Counted from the first letter of the stretch, positions 18,199 through 27,116 are shown. The stretch is 64,000 nucleotides of DNA from Betaproteobacteria bacterium GR16-43 (GCA_001953215.1 CP019169.1:4092001-4156000), one strand, 5' to 3'. The notes: generated by a model from the sequence alone, not told the origin. Numbers and translations are program-made.

Positions 18199-19179
18199 AT
18201 GAACCCCCGCCCCCTCCCGCCCCGCGACAAGCTGACCCTCTGTTTCGCCCACGCCGCCTACCGCATCGGGGAGCGCTTCGCCCTGCGCAAGACCGGAATG
18301 AACTGGTTCGAGATCCGAACCCGTGACGAGCTCGATGCGCGCATCGCGGAGGTCGACGTCCTGCTGGTCTCCGGGCTCTGGAAGAACGAGCTGATCGCCA
18401 GGGCGCCCCGGCTCGCGTTCATCCAGTCGATCAGCGCGGGCACCGACCAGTACTCGCGCGATGCGCTGCAGGCGGCGGGCATCCGCGCCGCCAGTGCGCA
18501 GGGTGCGAATGAGCGGGCGGTGGCCGAGCATGCGATCGCCCTCATCCTCGCCCTGGCCCGGCAGATCCCGGAGGCGCGCGACAACCAGGCCGCGAAGAAA
18601 TGGCGCGGCATGATCGGCGACATCTCGAAGCGCGAAGATGAACTCGGCGGCAAGACGCTGGTGATCGTGGGCCTCGGGCGCATCGGCTCGCGGCTGACCA
18701 CGCTCGCCAAGGCCTTCGACCTTCGCGTGATCGGCGTGCGGCAGGATCCTTCGCGGGGCGCGGGAGCGGCCGATGCGGTCGTCGGCAACGAAGGCTTGCT
18801 CGATGCGTTGGCGCAGGCCGACTTCGTCGCCCTCACCTGCCCGCACACGCCACGGACGACCAACTTGATCGATGCGAAAGCGCTCGCCGTGATGAAGCCT
18901 TCCGCGTACCTCGTGAACGTCGCGCGCGGCAAGGTGGTGGACGAACCGGCACTCGTGGAAATCCTCGCTCACCAACGCATCGCCGGCGCCGCGCTCGATT
19001 GCGCCTGGGAGGAACCGCTGCCCGCCACGTCGCCGTTGTGGACGATGCCCAACGTGCTCATCACGCCTCACACCGCCGGCGAGACGCGTCGCTACGAGGA
19101 CAACGTGATCGACCTGCTGCTCGAGAACCTCGAACGGATGTGGCGCGGCGAGACCGCGCTGAAGAATCCGTTCGCCTAG
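18199..19179 (+). CDS. D-2-hydroxyacid dehydrogenase family protein
   Basis: NAD(P)-dependent dehydrogenase of the 2-hydroxyacid family; substrate not predictable. 326 residues; the Rossmann loop is GLGRIGSRL (about 158-166), the substrate-binding Arg is in NVARGKVVDEPAL (about 243), the Glu in CAWEEPLP (about 271), and the catalytic His in ITPHTAGE (about 291). ATG at 18199 has AGGGAGA 8 bases upstream. It is divergent from marR and convergent with the M13 peptidase gene, 21 bases away. Confidence 0.88.
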   Translation: MNPRPLPPRDKLTLCFAHAAYRIGERFALRKTGMNWFEIRTRDELDARIAEVDVLLVSGLWKNELIARAPRLAFIQSISAGTDQYSRDALQAAGIRAASAQGANERAVAEHAIALILALARQIPEARDNQAAKKWRGMIGDISKREDELGGKTLVIVGLGRIGSRLTTLAKAFDLRVIGVRQDPSRGAGAADAVVGNEGLLDALAQADFVALTCPHTPRTTNLIDAKALAVMKPSAYLVNVARGKVVDEPALVEILAHQRIAGAALDCAWEEPLPATSPLWTMPNVLITPHTAGETRRYEDNVIDLLLENLERMWRGETALKNPFA

Positions 19180-19200
19180 TAGTCCATCAACACAGGCCGC

Positions 19201-21204
19201 TCACCAGATCCGCACGCGTTCCGACCGGGGCAGGTACAGGCGGTGCCCCGGCTGCACGTCGAACGCCTCGTACCACGCATCGATGTTGCGAACGGTCGCG
19301 ATGCGATAGCTCTCGGGTGCGTGGCTGTCATTGGCGACATACGCGCGCATTCCCGCTTCCGTCATCTTCGCGCGCCAGCTCCGGGCGAAGCCGATGAAGA
19401 ACTCGCGGTCCTGCTCCTTCACATATTCCTTGTCCGAGGCTTTGCTCCCGAGCGCGCGACGATGCGCGTCGAACGCGGCGGCCAGGCCTCCCAGGTCGGC
19501 GAGGTTCTCGGTCAACGTGCGCTTGCCGTCGACTGCGACGTCGGGAAACGGACGGTACGCAGCGAACTGGCTCACCAATGCGGCGGTCGCCGTCTCGTAG
19601 CCCGACTGGTCATCAGGCGTCCACCAGCGGCGGTTGCGCCCATCGGCCTCGTACTCCGCGCCCAGCGTATCGAAGAGGTGGCTGATCTCGTGGCCGGCGA
19701 TGGCGCCGATCGCGCCGTAGTTCATCGCGTCGGAGGCGGCCGGGTCGAACTTGGGCGCCTGCAGCAGCGCCGCCGGAAAGTTGTACGCGTTCTGCTGGAA
19801 GAGGAGGATCGCGCCGACCGTCTGCGGGGCCATCGACCACTCCATCCGGTCCACCGGTTTCCCGAGGCGGGCCACGGCCTGGACGTAGTTGTGTTCCTCG
19901 ACGCGACGCAGGTTGCCCACGGCATCCGTGGGCTCCACCTTGAGATCGGAATAGTCCTGCCACTTCTCCGGATAACCGACGCCGAAGTAGAGCGTCTTCA
20001 ACTTGGCCGCGGCCACCTTCTTGCTCGCGGGCGTCATCCACGTCACCGCATCAAGGCGTTGTTCGAACGCAGCGACGACGTTGCGCACGATCGCGTTCAC
20101 GCGCGCCTTGTGCTCCGGCGAGAAGTGGCGCTCGACGTACAGGCGACCCCACGCCTCGCTCAGGGCCCGCTGCGTCGCATTGAAAGCCCGATCCGCGCGC
20201 ACACGCGGCTGCGGCGCGCCCGCGATCGCGTCCTGAAGCGCCAGCGCAGGCTCGGCGAACTTGGCCGGCAGCACGTCGGCGTTTCGATGCAGCAAGTGGA
20301 AGCGCAGGTAGTCCTGCCACGCCTCGAGGGGCCGCGACGCGACCAACGCTGCCGCCCCCTTCACGGCGCCCGGCTGCCACGCGACGAACGTCATCTGCTT
20401 CTTCAAACCACCTGCCGCGAAGAAGACGGTCCAATCCATGCCCGGGGCCTCGCGCGCGAAGTCGGCCCGCGTCCACAGGTTGTCGGCATTGCGGTCGTTC
20501 GACGAGACCTCGCGCGTGGCGTGGCTTTGCGCGATGGCGGTCTCCAGTTCCAGCACCGCTTTCGCGCGTTGCTCCGGACGGTCGAAACCGGCGAGGCCCA
20601 GCATGCGGCCGATGTACGCCTGGTACGTCACCCGCAACGCCTGCATGCGCGGCTCGGGGTTCACGTAGTGCTCGCGGTCGGGAAGTCCGAGCCCGCCTTG
20701 CAGCAGGAAGGCGACGTAGGTCGTCTCGCCGTTGTTGCCCTGCTCCACGCACAAGCCCAGCAAATGCGCGGAGTCGTAGGTGCCCACGTTCAGCGGATCG
20801 ACGTCGGCGCGCAACGTGCTGCCCAGATACCGCGTGAGCCCGGCCTTGTCGCGAACGCCGCCGATGCGTTCAAGCTGCGGTTTCAAGGGAGCGAGGCCCC
20901 GCACCTCGATGACGGCCTCGTTCAGGTAGGCCGCGTGGAAATCGGCCACCTTGCGCGCCACGCTTCCAACGGGCTGCGTGGCGGCATCCTCGAGCACGTT
21001 CACGACTTGCGCTCGGGTGCGCGCATCGATCTCGTTGCGGGCACCCCACCGCTGCTTGCCCGCGGGAATCTCTGTGTCGGCGAGCCAGCCGCGGTTGGCG
21101 TACGCGAAGAAGTCGTCGCCCGGCTTGAGCGCCGTGTCCGGGCCGCTCGCGAGCGCCGTGGCGACGAGGACGGTGGCCGCAATGATCAACAGGATCTTTT
21201 TCAT
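19201..21204 (-). CDS. M13-family (neprilysin-like) zinc metallopeptidase
   Basis: Exported zinc endopeptidase, probably periplasmic. From ATG 21202-21204 the product is 667 residues with a signal peptide (MKKILLIIAATVLVATALA), the N-terminal motif LKPGDDFFAYANRGWL, the conserved NAYNFPAALLQAPKFD segment, the zinc site HEISH (about 504-508) and the downstream Glu in ENLADLGGLAAAF, and it ends with a C-terminal Trp as is typical. An upstream in-frame extension to 21276 adds no signal peptide and is rejected. Confidence 0.93.
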   Translation of the reverse strand: MKKILLIIAATVLVATALASGPDTALKPGDDFFAYANRGWLADTEIPAGKQRWGARNEIDARTRAQVVNVLEDAATQPVGSVARKVADFHAAYLNEAVIEVRGLAPLKPQLERIGGVRDKAGLTRYLGSTLRADVDPLNVGTYDSAHLLGLCVEQGNNGETTYVAFLLQGGLGLPDREHYVNPEPRMQALRVTYQAYIGRMLGLAGFDRPEQRAKAVLELETAIAQSHATREVSSNDRNADNLWTRADFAREAPGMDWTVFFAAGGLKKQMTFVAWQPGAVKGAAALVASRPLEAWQDYLRFHLLHRNADVLPAKFAEPALALQDAIAGAPQPRVRADRAFNATQRALSEAWGRLYVERHFSPEHKARVNAIVRNVVAAFEQRLDAVTWMTPASKKVAAAKLKTLYFGVGYPEKWQDYSDLKVEPTDAVGNLRRVEEHNYVQAVARLGKPVDRMEWSMAPQTVGAILLFQQNAYNFPAALLQAPKFDPAASDAMNYGAIGAIAGHEISHLFDTLGAEYEADGRNRRWWTPDDQSGYETATAALVSQFAAYRPFPDVAVDGKRTLTENLADLGGLAAAFDAHRRALGSKASDKEYVKEQDREFFIGFARSWRAKMTEAGMRAYVANDSHAPESYRIATVRNIDAWYEAFDVQPGHRLYLPRSERVRIW

Positions 21205-21316
21205 GGTCCCCACGTTAGGACGAACGCCCCGCCGTGTCGCGCCGCGGCTCGACAGGATTGGATCAATTCCGGACAATGGCGCTTACAATGTGTGACCGGC
21301 CCTTTCATGTCTGAAA

Positions 21317-22318
21317 ATGATCGCCCGTACCCAGCCCATTGAATTGCTGTTCGTCGTCGCGCCGCACTCGCTGCTGCTCGACATCGCCGGCCCCGCGGAA
21401 GCCTTCCGCCTGGCCAACGTGCATCGCGAAGCGCGCGGAATGCCGCCGCGGTTTCGCCTGCGCTTTGCCGGGCCCGTGGCGGCGGCACCGACTTCGGTCG
21501 GGCTTTCAATCGCGGGGCTCGAGGCCCTGCCCTCGCGCCTGAATGTGCCGACGTGGGTGGTGGTCGCGGGGCAACCCAGTACTCACTCGGGAAAGGTCAC
21601 GCCCGCCATCGTCGCCATCACGCAGTGGCTCACGCGGCTCCTGGTTAAGCCTCTCGCGTCGGAGGACTCACCCCATCGCCTGCTCACGATCTGCTCGGGT
21701 TCGTTGCTCGCCGCCCGCGCGGGACTTCTCGAAGGCCGGCGCTGCACCACGCACCACGAACTCCTGCATGCCCTGCGCGTGTTGGCGCCGGATGCACAGG
21801 TGATCGACAACCGCGTGTTCGTGGTCGACGGGCCGGTTGCGTCGAGTGCCGGCATCACGGCGGGCATCGACCTCGCGCTGCATTTGATTGCCGACGAATG
21901 CGGCGAGGCGCTGGCCACGAGCGTGGCCCACGACATGGTGGTGTACCTGCGGCGCTCGCAACGCGACCCCGAGTTGTCACCGTTCCTGGTGAATCGCGGC
22001 CACCTGCACGCGGCCGTGCACCGGGTGCAGGATGCGATCGGCGCGGAACCGGACCGCGATTGGGACATGGCGGCACTCGCTGACATCGGCCACGTGACCG
22101 AGCGGCACCTGCTGCGGCTGTTTGTCGAACACGCGGGGGTTTCGCCGCTGCGATACCTGCAGTCGATCCGGCTCGAGCGCGCAAGGCAGTCGCTCGAACG
22201 CGGTGCGAGCGTCACGCAGGCGGCGGAGGTGGCGGGGTTCCGGTCGGGTCTGCAGTTGCGGCGGGCCTGGAGCCGGCAGTGGGGTGGGTCGCCGAGGGAT
22301 GCGGCCCGGGCCGTGTAG
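21317..22318 (+). CDS. GlxA/FtrA-like AraC-family transcriptional regulator
   Basis: 333 residues. N-terminal DJ-1/PfpI-like amidotransferase-fold domain (about 8-200) with the elbow Cys in LLTICSGSLLAARAG, and a C-terminal AraC DNA-binding domain (about 225-333) with two helix-turn-helices (MAALADIGHVTERHLLRLF and ASVTQAAEVAGFRSGLQLRR). Members usually activate neighbouring catabolic genes, but the target is not evident. It is divergent from the M13 peptidase and its stop codon directly abuts the stop of the convergent hydrolase gene. Confidence 0.9.
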   Translation: MIARTQPIELLFVVAPHSLLLDIAGPAEAFRLANVHREARGMPPRFRLRFAGPVAAAPTSVGLSIAGLEALPSRLNVPTWVVVAGQPSTHSGKVTPAIVAITQWLTRLLVKPLASEDSPHRLLTICSGSLLAARAGLLEGRRCTTHHELLHALRVLAPDAQVIDNRVFVVDGPVASSAGITAGIDLALHLIADECGEALATSVAHDMVVYLRRSQRDPELSPFLVNRGHLHAAVHRVQDAIGAEPDRDWDMAALADIGHVTERHLLRLFVEHAGVSPLRYLQSIRLERARQSLERGASVTQAAEVAGFRSGLQLRRAWSRQWGGSPRDAARAV

Positions 22319-23404
22319 TTACTCCACCGCCCTCAACAAGGCCGCCACGCTCCACAACACCGGAGCCTGGCCGTGGAAGTCGCCCACGATGCGCGGGCGA
22401 TTCAGGTAGTGCGCCAGATCGTTCTTGGTGCCGGTACCCGCGCAAACCTCTCGCACCGCGCCGTCCTCGTTGATGTAGTCGACCAATGCCAACCAGCCCT
22501 TTCGCGCTACGGGGCCATAGCTCTCATCCAGCCAGCCATTCTTGACGCCCGTGATCATCGCGTAGGTGAACATCGCGGTGGATGAGCTCTCCGCCCACGA
22601 TTCCGGGTGGTCGATCAACTGCAACCACATCCCCGAGTCGCTCTGATATTTCTTCAGGCTCGCCATCATCGAGCGATAGCCCTGCAGGATCCTCGCTCGC
22701 TGCGGATGGTTTGCTGGCAGTGCGCGTAGCAACTCCGTCATTCCGGCCGCCATCCAACCGTTGCCGCGCCCCCAGTAGAAGGGAGCATCCGGCGCGTGGA
22801 AGAACAAGCCATTGGGCTGCTGCAAGCGATCGAGATAGACCACCATCTCCTTCGCGGTTCGATCGAGGTACTTCTGATCACCCGTTGCGCGCCAGGCCTG
22901 CACCTGGAGCGCCGTGATCATGTACATGTCGTCGATCCAGTAGCGGGTCTGGTTGGTGAGGCCCTGCGCATCGGGGCGATCCCACTGCCCGTCCGCGAAG
23001 GCCATGCCCATGACGCGATACTTCACCAGGCCCGTTTGACGATAGAGCTCCAAAGGCAACACGCCGAACACCGAGTGATCGACGTGGGTGGCCGGCGGAA
23101 TGAATTTCTCTTCGGGACCGAAGAAGGGTTCGAAGCGATTGATCAGTTGCCGCTTGAGCTCGGCATCCTTGGTGAGGGCCGCAACATTCAGCGCGCCATA
23201 CCACGTGGCCACTTCGGCGTAGTGCAGCGTGCCGAACTGGGCCCAGAACATGTGCGGTGAAGTGACGAACCTCTGCGCGAGCTTTCGCCCGATGATCTCC
23301 GGGGAGGCCTTTTCCGGGAGTTGGTCGAAGTCGTCCCTGGCGAGGGCGAGTGGGCACTGCAAGAGAAGGAGTGGGAGAACCGCGATCGCGATGAGATTCT
23401 TCAT
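22319..23404 (-). CDS. exported GH88/GH105-like unsaturated glycuronyl hydrolase
   Basis: Probably removes unsaturated uronic acid sugars from pectin- or glycosaminoglycan-derived oligosaccharides. From ATG 23402-23404 the 361-residue product has a signal peptide (MKNLIAIAVLPLLLLQCPLA, cleaved after ALA) and an alpha/alpha-barrel. Diagnostic stretches are RYWIDDMYMI (about 152-160, with the likely catalytic Asp), FYWGRGNGWMAAGM and ESSSTAMFTYAM. A longer reading frame to 23521 would lose the signal peptide. There is no other carbohydrate gene nearby. Confidence 0.8.
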   Translation of the reverse strand: MKNLIAIAVLPLLLLQCPLALARDDFDQLPEKASPEIIGRKLAQRFVTSPHMFWAQFGTLHYAEVATWYGALNVAALTKDAELKRQLINRFEPFFGPEEKFIPPATHVDHSVFGVLPLELYRQTGLVKYRVMGMAFADGQWDRPDAQGLTNQTRYWIDDMYMITALQVQAWRATGDQKYLDRTAKEMVVYLDRLQQPNGLFFHAPDAPFYWGRGNGWMAAGMTELLRALPANHPQRARILQGYRSMMASLKKYQSDSGMWLQLIDHPESWAESSSTAMFTYAMITGVKNGWLDESYGPVARKGWLALVDYINEDGAVREVCAGTGTKNDLAHYLNRPRIVGDFHGQAPVLWSVAALLRAVE

Positions 23405-23718
23405 CAAACGATTGTAGCCTCGGGGGCGCGATTCGCTCGTCGCCTCGGGGGCGCGATTCGCTTCGGCCTTCCCAGCCTGCCTCCCAGGGAGACCCGGGCC
23501 CTGCCGAGATCGAACTGGCACTGCCGATGCAGCCAGAAGCTCGCCGGCCGGCCGAGCGGCCGCAACCGCAACGCCAGCTCGGCCGTGATGGGGCGGTGGC
23601 CGGCGACCACGAGCGAAATCCGCATGGCGGACACGCCGATGATGCGTGCGAGCGCCGCCTGCGAAAGCTCGAGCCTTGCCAGCTCAGCGGCGAGGATGAC
23701 GCCTGGATGCGGCTTCAC
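23404..23718 (-). CDS. HigA/VapI-like antitoxin, no toxin gene next to it
   Basis: 104 residues from a GTG start. MKPHPGVILAAELARL is the HigA N-terminus; the XRE helix-turn-helix is SQAALARIIGVSAMRIS and the family's C-terminal FWLHRQCQFDL follows. The tail after about residue 75 is Arg-rich, partly encoded by a tandem repeat, and runs to the start codon of the hydrolase gene. Toxin genes normally precede higA, but the 139 bases upstream hold only the operator and then leuC. Probably a regulatory remnant. Confidence 0.7.
   Translation of the reverse strand: MKPHPGVILAAELARLELSQAALARIIGVSAMRISLVVAGHRPITAELALRLRPLGRPASFWLHRQCQFDLGRARVSLGGRLGRPKRIAPPRRRANRAPEATIV
23417..23462. repeat. 21-base tandem direct repeat
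   Basis: Two identical 21-base units beginning GCCTCGGGGGCGCG, at 23417-23437 and 23442-23462, a 25-base period. They encode part of the Arg/Ala-rich tail of the HigA-like protein and lie in the leader of the hydrolase gene. Confidence 0.8.
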
Positions 23719-23742
23719 GTGTGCGGAGGGATCGCTTTTCGG

Positions 23743-23769
23743 ATTTCATAAACAAGCTGTTTATGAAAT
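23743..23769. promoter_or_regulatory. palindromic operator of the HigA-like gene
   Basis: Perfect 12-base arms ATTTCATAAACA and TGTTTATGAAAT around AGC, 25 bases upstream of the HigA-like start, strongly AT-rich in a GC-rich neighbourhood. Typical of an XRE antitoxin autoregulatory site. Confidence 0.7.
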
Positions 23770-23857
23770 GTGGATGAGCATCACCCCTCTCAACGCTCAT
23801 CGGGTCGGTGGGATGACCCGAACGCGAAAGCGGGCGGCTGGGGCGCGGCCTAACGCG

Positions 23858-25267
23858 TCACGCGCGACGAACGTCGACGAAATGCCCCGCAATCGCAGCC
23901 GCGGCAGCCATGGCCGGCGAAACCAGGTGCGTCCGCCCTCCCGCCCCCTGCCGCCCTTCGAAGTTGCGGTTCGACGTGGACGCGCAACGCTCGCCCGCTT
24001 CCAGCTTGTCGTCGTTCATGGCGAGGCACATGGAGCAGCCCGGTTCGCGCCATTCGAAGCCGGAATCGCGGAACACGCGGTCCAGGCCTTCCTTCTCGGC
24101 CTGGGCTTTGACCAACCCCGAGCCCGGAACGACGAGGGCCAGCCGCACGTTGCTGGCCACGCGTTTGCCTCGCACGACGGAGGCCGCCGCGCGGAGGTCC
24201 TCGATGCGCGAGTTGGTGCACGAACCGATGAAGACCTTGTCGATGCGCACGTCGGTCATCGGCGTGTTGGGCGTGAGGCCCATGTAGACCAGCGCGCGCT
24301 CGATGGCTTCCCGGCGCATCGGGTCCTTTTCCTTGTCGGGGTCCGGCACGCGGCCGTCGATGGGTAGCACCATTTCCGGGGAGGTGCCCCACGTGACCTG
24401 CGGCTGCAGCGAAGCCACGTCGATGTCCACCACGCGGTCGAACTTGGCGCCCGGGTCCGACACCAGCGTGCGCCAGTAAGCCGCGGCCTTGTCGAACGCC
24501 TCGCCCTTCGGGGCATGCGTGCGGCCGCGCAGGTAGTCGATGGTGGTCTCGTCGCAGGCGAAGATGCCCGCGCGCGCGCCCGCCTCGATCGACATGTTGG
24601 AGACCGTCATGCGGCCTTCCATGGAGAGCGCGCGGAAGGCACTGCCGCCGTACTCGATCACCGAGCCCGTGCCACCGCCGATGCCGATCTTGCCGATCAC
24701 GGCGAGGATCAGGTCCTTGGCCGTGATGCCCGCCGGGAGCGTGCCCTCGGCGCGGATGAGGAGCGTCTTCGCCTTCTTCTGCACCAGGCACTGCGTGGCG
24801 AGCACGTGCTCGACCTCGCTCGTGCCGATGCCGAACGCGAGTGCCGCGAAGGCCCCGTGCGTGGAGGTGTGGCTGTCGCCGCAGACCACGGTCATGCCCG
24901 GGAGCGTGGCGCCCTGCTCCGGCCCGATCACGTGGACGATGCCCTGGCGGTGATCCTTCATGCCGAAGTAGACCGGCACGTGGAACTTGACCACGTTCTC
25001 GTCGAGGGTCGTCACCTGCAGGCGCGAGATGGGGTCGGCGATCTCGCGGGTGTTGCGCCCGATGTCCGTGGAGACGTTGTGGTCGGCAGTGGCGACCACG
25101 GAGCCGATGCGCCAGGGCTTGCGGCCGGCGACTTCCAGGCCTTCGAAGGCCTGGGGCGACGTCACCTCATGGACGAGGTGGCGGTCGATGTAGAGGAGAG
25201 CCGTCCCGTCGGCGTCCTGGCGGACGAGGTGGGAGTCCCAGAGCTTTTCGTAGAGGGTGCGGGGCAT
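23858..25267 (-). CDS. leuC: 3-isopropylmalate dehydratase large subunit
   Basis: Aconitase-family Fe-S subunit of isopropylmalate isomerase, partner of LeuD. 469 residues, [15 protein letters not shown] at the N-terminus; the cluster ligands are Cys350 (GSCTNS) and Cys411 and Cys414 (EPGCSMC). [19 protein letters not shown] is the family signature. It is separated from leuD by 9.3 kb of unrelated genes on both strands. A TATAAT box just upstream indicates its own promoter. Confidence 0.97.
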   Translation of the reverse strand: MPRTLYEKLWDSHLVRQDADGTALLYIDRHLVHEVTSPQAFEGLEVAGRKPWRIGSVVATADHNVSTDIGRNTREIADPISRLQVTTLDENVVKFHVPVYFGMKDHRQGIVHVIGPEQGATLPGMTVVCGDSHTSTHGAFAALAFGIGTSEVEHVLATQCLVQKKAKTLLIRAEGTLPAGITAKDLILAVIGKIGIGGGTGSVIEYGGSAFRALSMEGRMTVSNMSIEAGARAGIFACDETTIDYLRGRTHAPKGEAFDKAAAYWRTLVSDPGAKFDRVVDIDVASLQPQVTWGTSPEMVLPIDGRVPDPDKEKDPMRREAIERALVYMGLTPNTPMTDVRIDKVFIGSCTNSRIEDLRAAASVVRGKRVASNVRLALVVPGSGLVKAQAEKEGLDRVFRDSGFEWREPGCSMCLAMNDDKLEAGERCASTSNRNFEGRQGAGGRTHLVSPAMAAAAAIAGHFVDVRRA

Positions 25268-25291
25268 GGCTGCGGCGTCGAAGCTAAAGCG

Positions 25292-25297
25292 GAATTA
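25292..25297 (-). promoter_or_regulatory. predicted -10 box of leuC
   Basis: Perfect TATAAT on the minus strand, 24 bases upstream of the leuC ATG; no convincing -35. It lies between leuC and the end of the next gene upstream. Compare the same box before leuD. Confidence 0.5.
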
Positions 25298-25316
25298 TAT
25301 CGCCGCAATGCGTCAC

Positions 25317-25670
25317 TTAGCGTTTGACGTACACCTTGATGCCCTGCTCACGCTCTCCGAAAAAAAGCCGATGCTCCCAATCCTTGTGAGGCTGGGATGG
25401 CAAGTGACCGGGAAGTGCTTCGATGAATGCCGGCCACCCCTCCATCTCTTCGTCAAGCTGGATGGTGCTGCCTTGTGAAAGCCTCACGTGCAGCGTCAGG
25501 ACCTCTCCATACATGAGCGCCACGGACCAAGCGGTGATCTCGATGACATCCACCCATCGCGCCGCCTCCGCAGGTGTCGACGCGTCGCGCAGGCTCGCAA
25601 CGGCAAACCCGTGCGAATCGAATGTCAGGCGATGCGACGGACTCCAGGCCAACAACGCCGAACCCAGCAT
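25317..25670 (-). CDS. hypothetical protein
   Basis: 117 residues from ATG 25668-25670 with an excellent ribosome-binding site (GGAGG, 5-base spacing). No signal peptide or motif recognised. The sequence is mixed alpha/beta-like with Trp residues (ARWVDVIEITAWSVALMYG, then MEGWPAFIEALPGHLP). It is divergent from the SRPBCC gene. The 118 bases between the two starts show nothing further. Confidence 0.6.
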   Translation of the reverse strand: MLGSALLAWSPSHRLTFDSHGFAVASLRDASTPAEAARWVDVIEITAWSVALMYGEVLTLHVRLSQGSTIQLDEEMEGWPAFIEALPGHLPSQPHKDWEHRLFFGEREQGIKVYVKR

Positions 25671-25788
25671 GGCGGCCTCCCTTTCACTACGATTGCGTCA
25701 GACTACGCCACTTCACGCGCCGATTCTCATGCACCAGTTCGCCTCCCATGTACTACCACTATCAGCTGAAATAGGCCTTGGAGAAACC

Positions 25789-26190
25789 ATGTGCAAGACC
25801 CTCAAACTCAAGGTCCGCTTCAACGCCGCGCCCGAAACCGTCTACGGCCTGCTCGCAGATTCCAAGAAGCGCACCGCGGTGACGGGCCGCAAGGCCGCCC
25901 TCAGCAACAAGATCGGCGGCGCCTTCTCGGCCGACGCCGGCACGGTGAGCGGAATCAACGTGGACCTGGTGCCCGGCAAGCGCATCGTCCAGGCGTGGCG
26001 GCGCGACGACTTCCCCGAAGGCGTCTACTCGATGGCGGCATTCGTGCTCACGCCCACGCCCAATGGCGGAACGGAACTGGTGCTCACGCATCGAGGAGTG
26101 CCCAAGGCACTCCTCGACAGCACCGAAGCCAACTGGCGCAACCACTACTGGGCCGGCATGAAGGCATACCTCTCGAAATCGGGGTCATGA
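25789..26190 (+). CDS. SRPBCC-fold (AHSA1-like) protein
   Basis: 133-residue START-like domain protein. MCKTLKLKVRFNAAPETVYGLLADSKKR and the C-terminal TEANWRNHYWAGMKAYL are typical of Aha1-type SRPBCC proteins, which form a hydrophobic cavity; function unknown. ATG 25789-25791 with GGAGA 4 bases upstream. The last five codons and the stop come from a partial copy of the REPIN-like repeat (26174-26187), so the C-terminus was altered by repeat insertion. Confidence 0.85.
   Translation: MCKTLKLKVRFNAAPETVYGLLADSKKRTAVTGRKAALSNKIGGAFSADAGTVSGINVDLVPGKRIVQAWRRDDFPEGVYSMAAFVLTPTPNGGTELVLTHRGVPKALLDSTEANWRNHYWAGMKAYLSKSGS
26174..26187. repeat. partial copy of the REPIN arm
   Basis: CGAAATCGGGGTCA, identical to the first 14 bases of the full element that starts at 26191. 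It forms the last codons of the SRPBCC gene. Confidence 0.8.
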
Positions 26191-26268
26191 CGAAATCGGG
26201 GTCAGGGTAGAAATATCTTCCCGCGGCTTCTTGCCGCGAAAGATATTTCTACCCTGACCCCGATTTCG
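26191..26268. repeat. REPIN-like palindrome A
   Basis: Perfect 29-base arms at 26191-26219 and 26240-26268 (core GGGGTCAGGGTAGAAATAT) around an inner CGCGGC/GCCGCG hairpin. It is followed by three GATTTC units to 26280. It shares its arm core with element B at 27160-27225 but has a different loop, as expected for REP doublets moved by RAYT transposases; no such transposase gene is in the window. Confidence 0.85.
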
Positions 26269-26282
26269 ATTTCGATTTCGAG

Positions 26283-26735
26283 TTACTCCACGCTCGCGCC
26301 CAAGCTGGCCAGAACCTCGTCCAACTGGTCGAACTGTTCGGGCGTGATCCCGCCCCCATTCGCTTCGAGGGCTTCCTTCGAGGGAAAGAGCTCGCTCAGG
26401 ACCACGCGCGTCTTGCCCGCCTTCTCCTCGAAAGTCACCGTGGTGACGGCACCTTCGGGACTCTCTTCGTTGGTCCAGACGAGGCGCGAGCCGGGGACCA
26501 CCTCGAGGTACTTGCCGAAGAACGCCATGGGCTCCGAGGCCCCGTGGCGCAACATCAACCGGTAGCCGCCCCCGACGCGAACATCCATCTCGCAGGAGAC
26601 GATGGTCACGCCCATGGACTTCGGGAGCCACCACCGCTGGAAGAGCTCCGGCCTGGTCCACGCCTCGAACACCATGCGCGCCGGGCCGTTGACGGTCCGC
26701 GTGACGACCACCTCACGGTCGGACTTCCGTTTCAC
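26283..26735 (-). CDS. SRPBCC-domain protein paired with an ArsR regulator
   Basis: 150 residues from GTG 26733-26735; TTG at 26757-26759, which has AGGAG upstream, is an alternative that would overlap arsR by 23 bases. The fold signature is VNGPARMVFEAWTRPELFQRWW, then GGGYRLMLRHG, EVVPGSRLVWTNEE and TFEEKAGKTRVVL. AHSA1-type proteins co-occur with ArsR repressors very often; the ligand is unknown. The pair is transcribed together and bracketed by two REPIN-like elements. Confidence 0.87.
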   Translation of the reverse strand: MKRKSDREVVVTRTVNGPARMVFEAWTRPELFQRWWLPKSMGVTIVSCEMDVRVGGGYRLMLRHGASEPMAFFGKYLEVVPGSRLVWTNEESPEGAVTTVTFEEKAGKTRVVLSELFPSKEALEANGGGITPEQFDQLDEVLASLGASVE

Positions 26736-26736
26736 C

Positions 26737-27102
26737 TCAGTCTCGTTTCTTGCGTCCAACGGCCTTCTCCTTTCGCTTGAGTTCGTCGACAACCTTGTCC
26801 AGCTCGTCGAAGCGCGCGGCCCAGAGCTGGTGGTAGCGCTCGATCCAGGCCGCCTCTTCCTCGAGGTGGCACCGGCCGAGCTTGCAGGTCCGTACGCGCC
26901 CGACCTTCTCCGTGGTGACGAGGCCCGCGTCCTCCAGGATGCCGACATGCTTCTTCATGCCCGTGAGGGTCATGTGGAACTTGTCGGCGAGGTCCGTGAT
27001 GGAGGCGTCCCCGCGCGCGAGCTGCTCCAGGACGCCACGGCGGGTGGCATCCGAGAGCGCGGAGAACGAGGCATTGAAGTGGGTGCGTGAATACTGAACC
27101 AT
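26737..27102 (-). CDS. ArsR-family winged-helix repressor
   Basis: 121 residues from ATG 27100-27102. Helices around LSDATRRGVLEQLARGDASI and the recognition helix HMTLTGMKKHVGILEDAG, then the wing LVTTEKVGRVRTCKL. It has no obvious metal-binding Cys pair in the recognition helix, so it belongs to the subgroup paired with SRPBCC proteins rather than to arsenic sensors. A perfect palindrome overlaps its start codon. Confidence 0.88.
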   Translation of the reverse strand: MVQYSRTHFNASFSALSDATRRGVLEQLARGDASITDLADKFHMTLTGMKKHVGILEDAGLVTTEKVGRVRTCKLGRCHLEEEAAWIERYHQLWAARFDELDKVVDELKRKEKAVGRKKRD

Positions 27103-27116
27103 ATAGTTCAGTATTC
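27089..27116 (-). promoter_or_regulatory. ArsR operator overlapping promoter and start codon
   Basis: Perfect 11-base arms GAATACTGAAC and GTTCAGTATTC around CATATA; the ATG lies in the centre. On the minus strand the distal arm contains a -10-like AATACT, with TTGCTT 17 bases further upstream, so transcription would start at or very near the ATG (leaderless mRNA). Confidence 0.65.

Noticed and set aside
23417-23462. CRISPR-like array
   Set aside because: Only two direct repeats 25 bases apart, inside a coding region; no array structure anywhere in the window.
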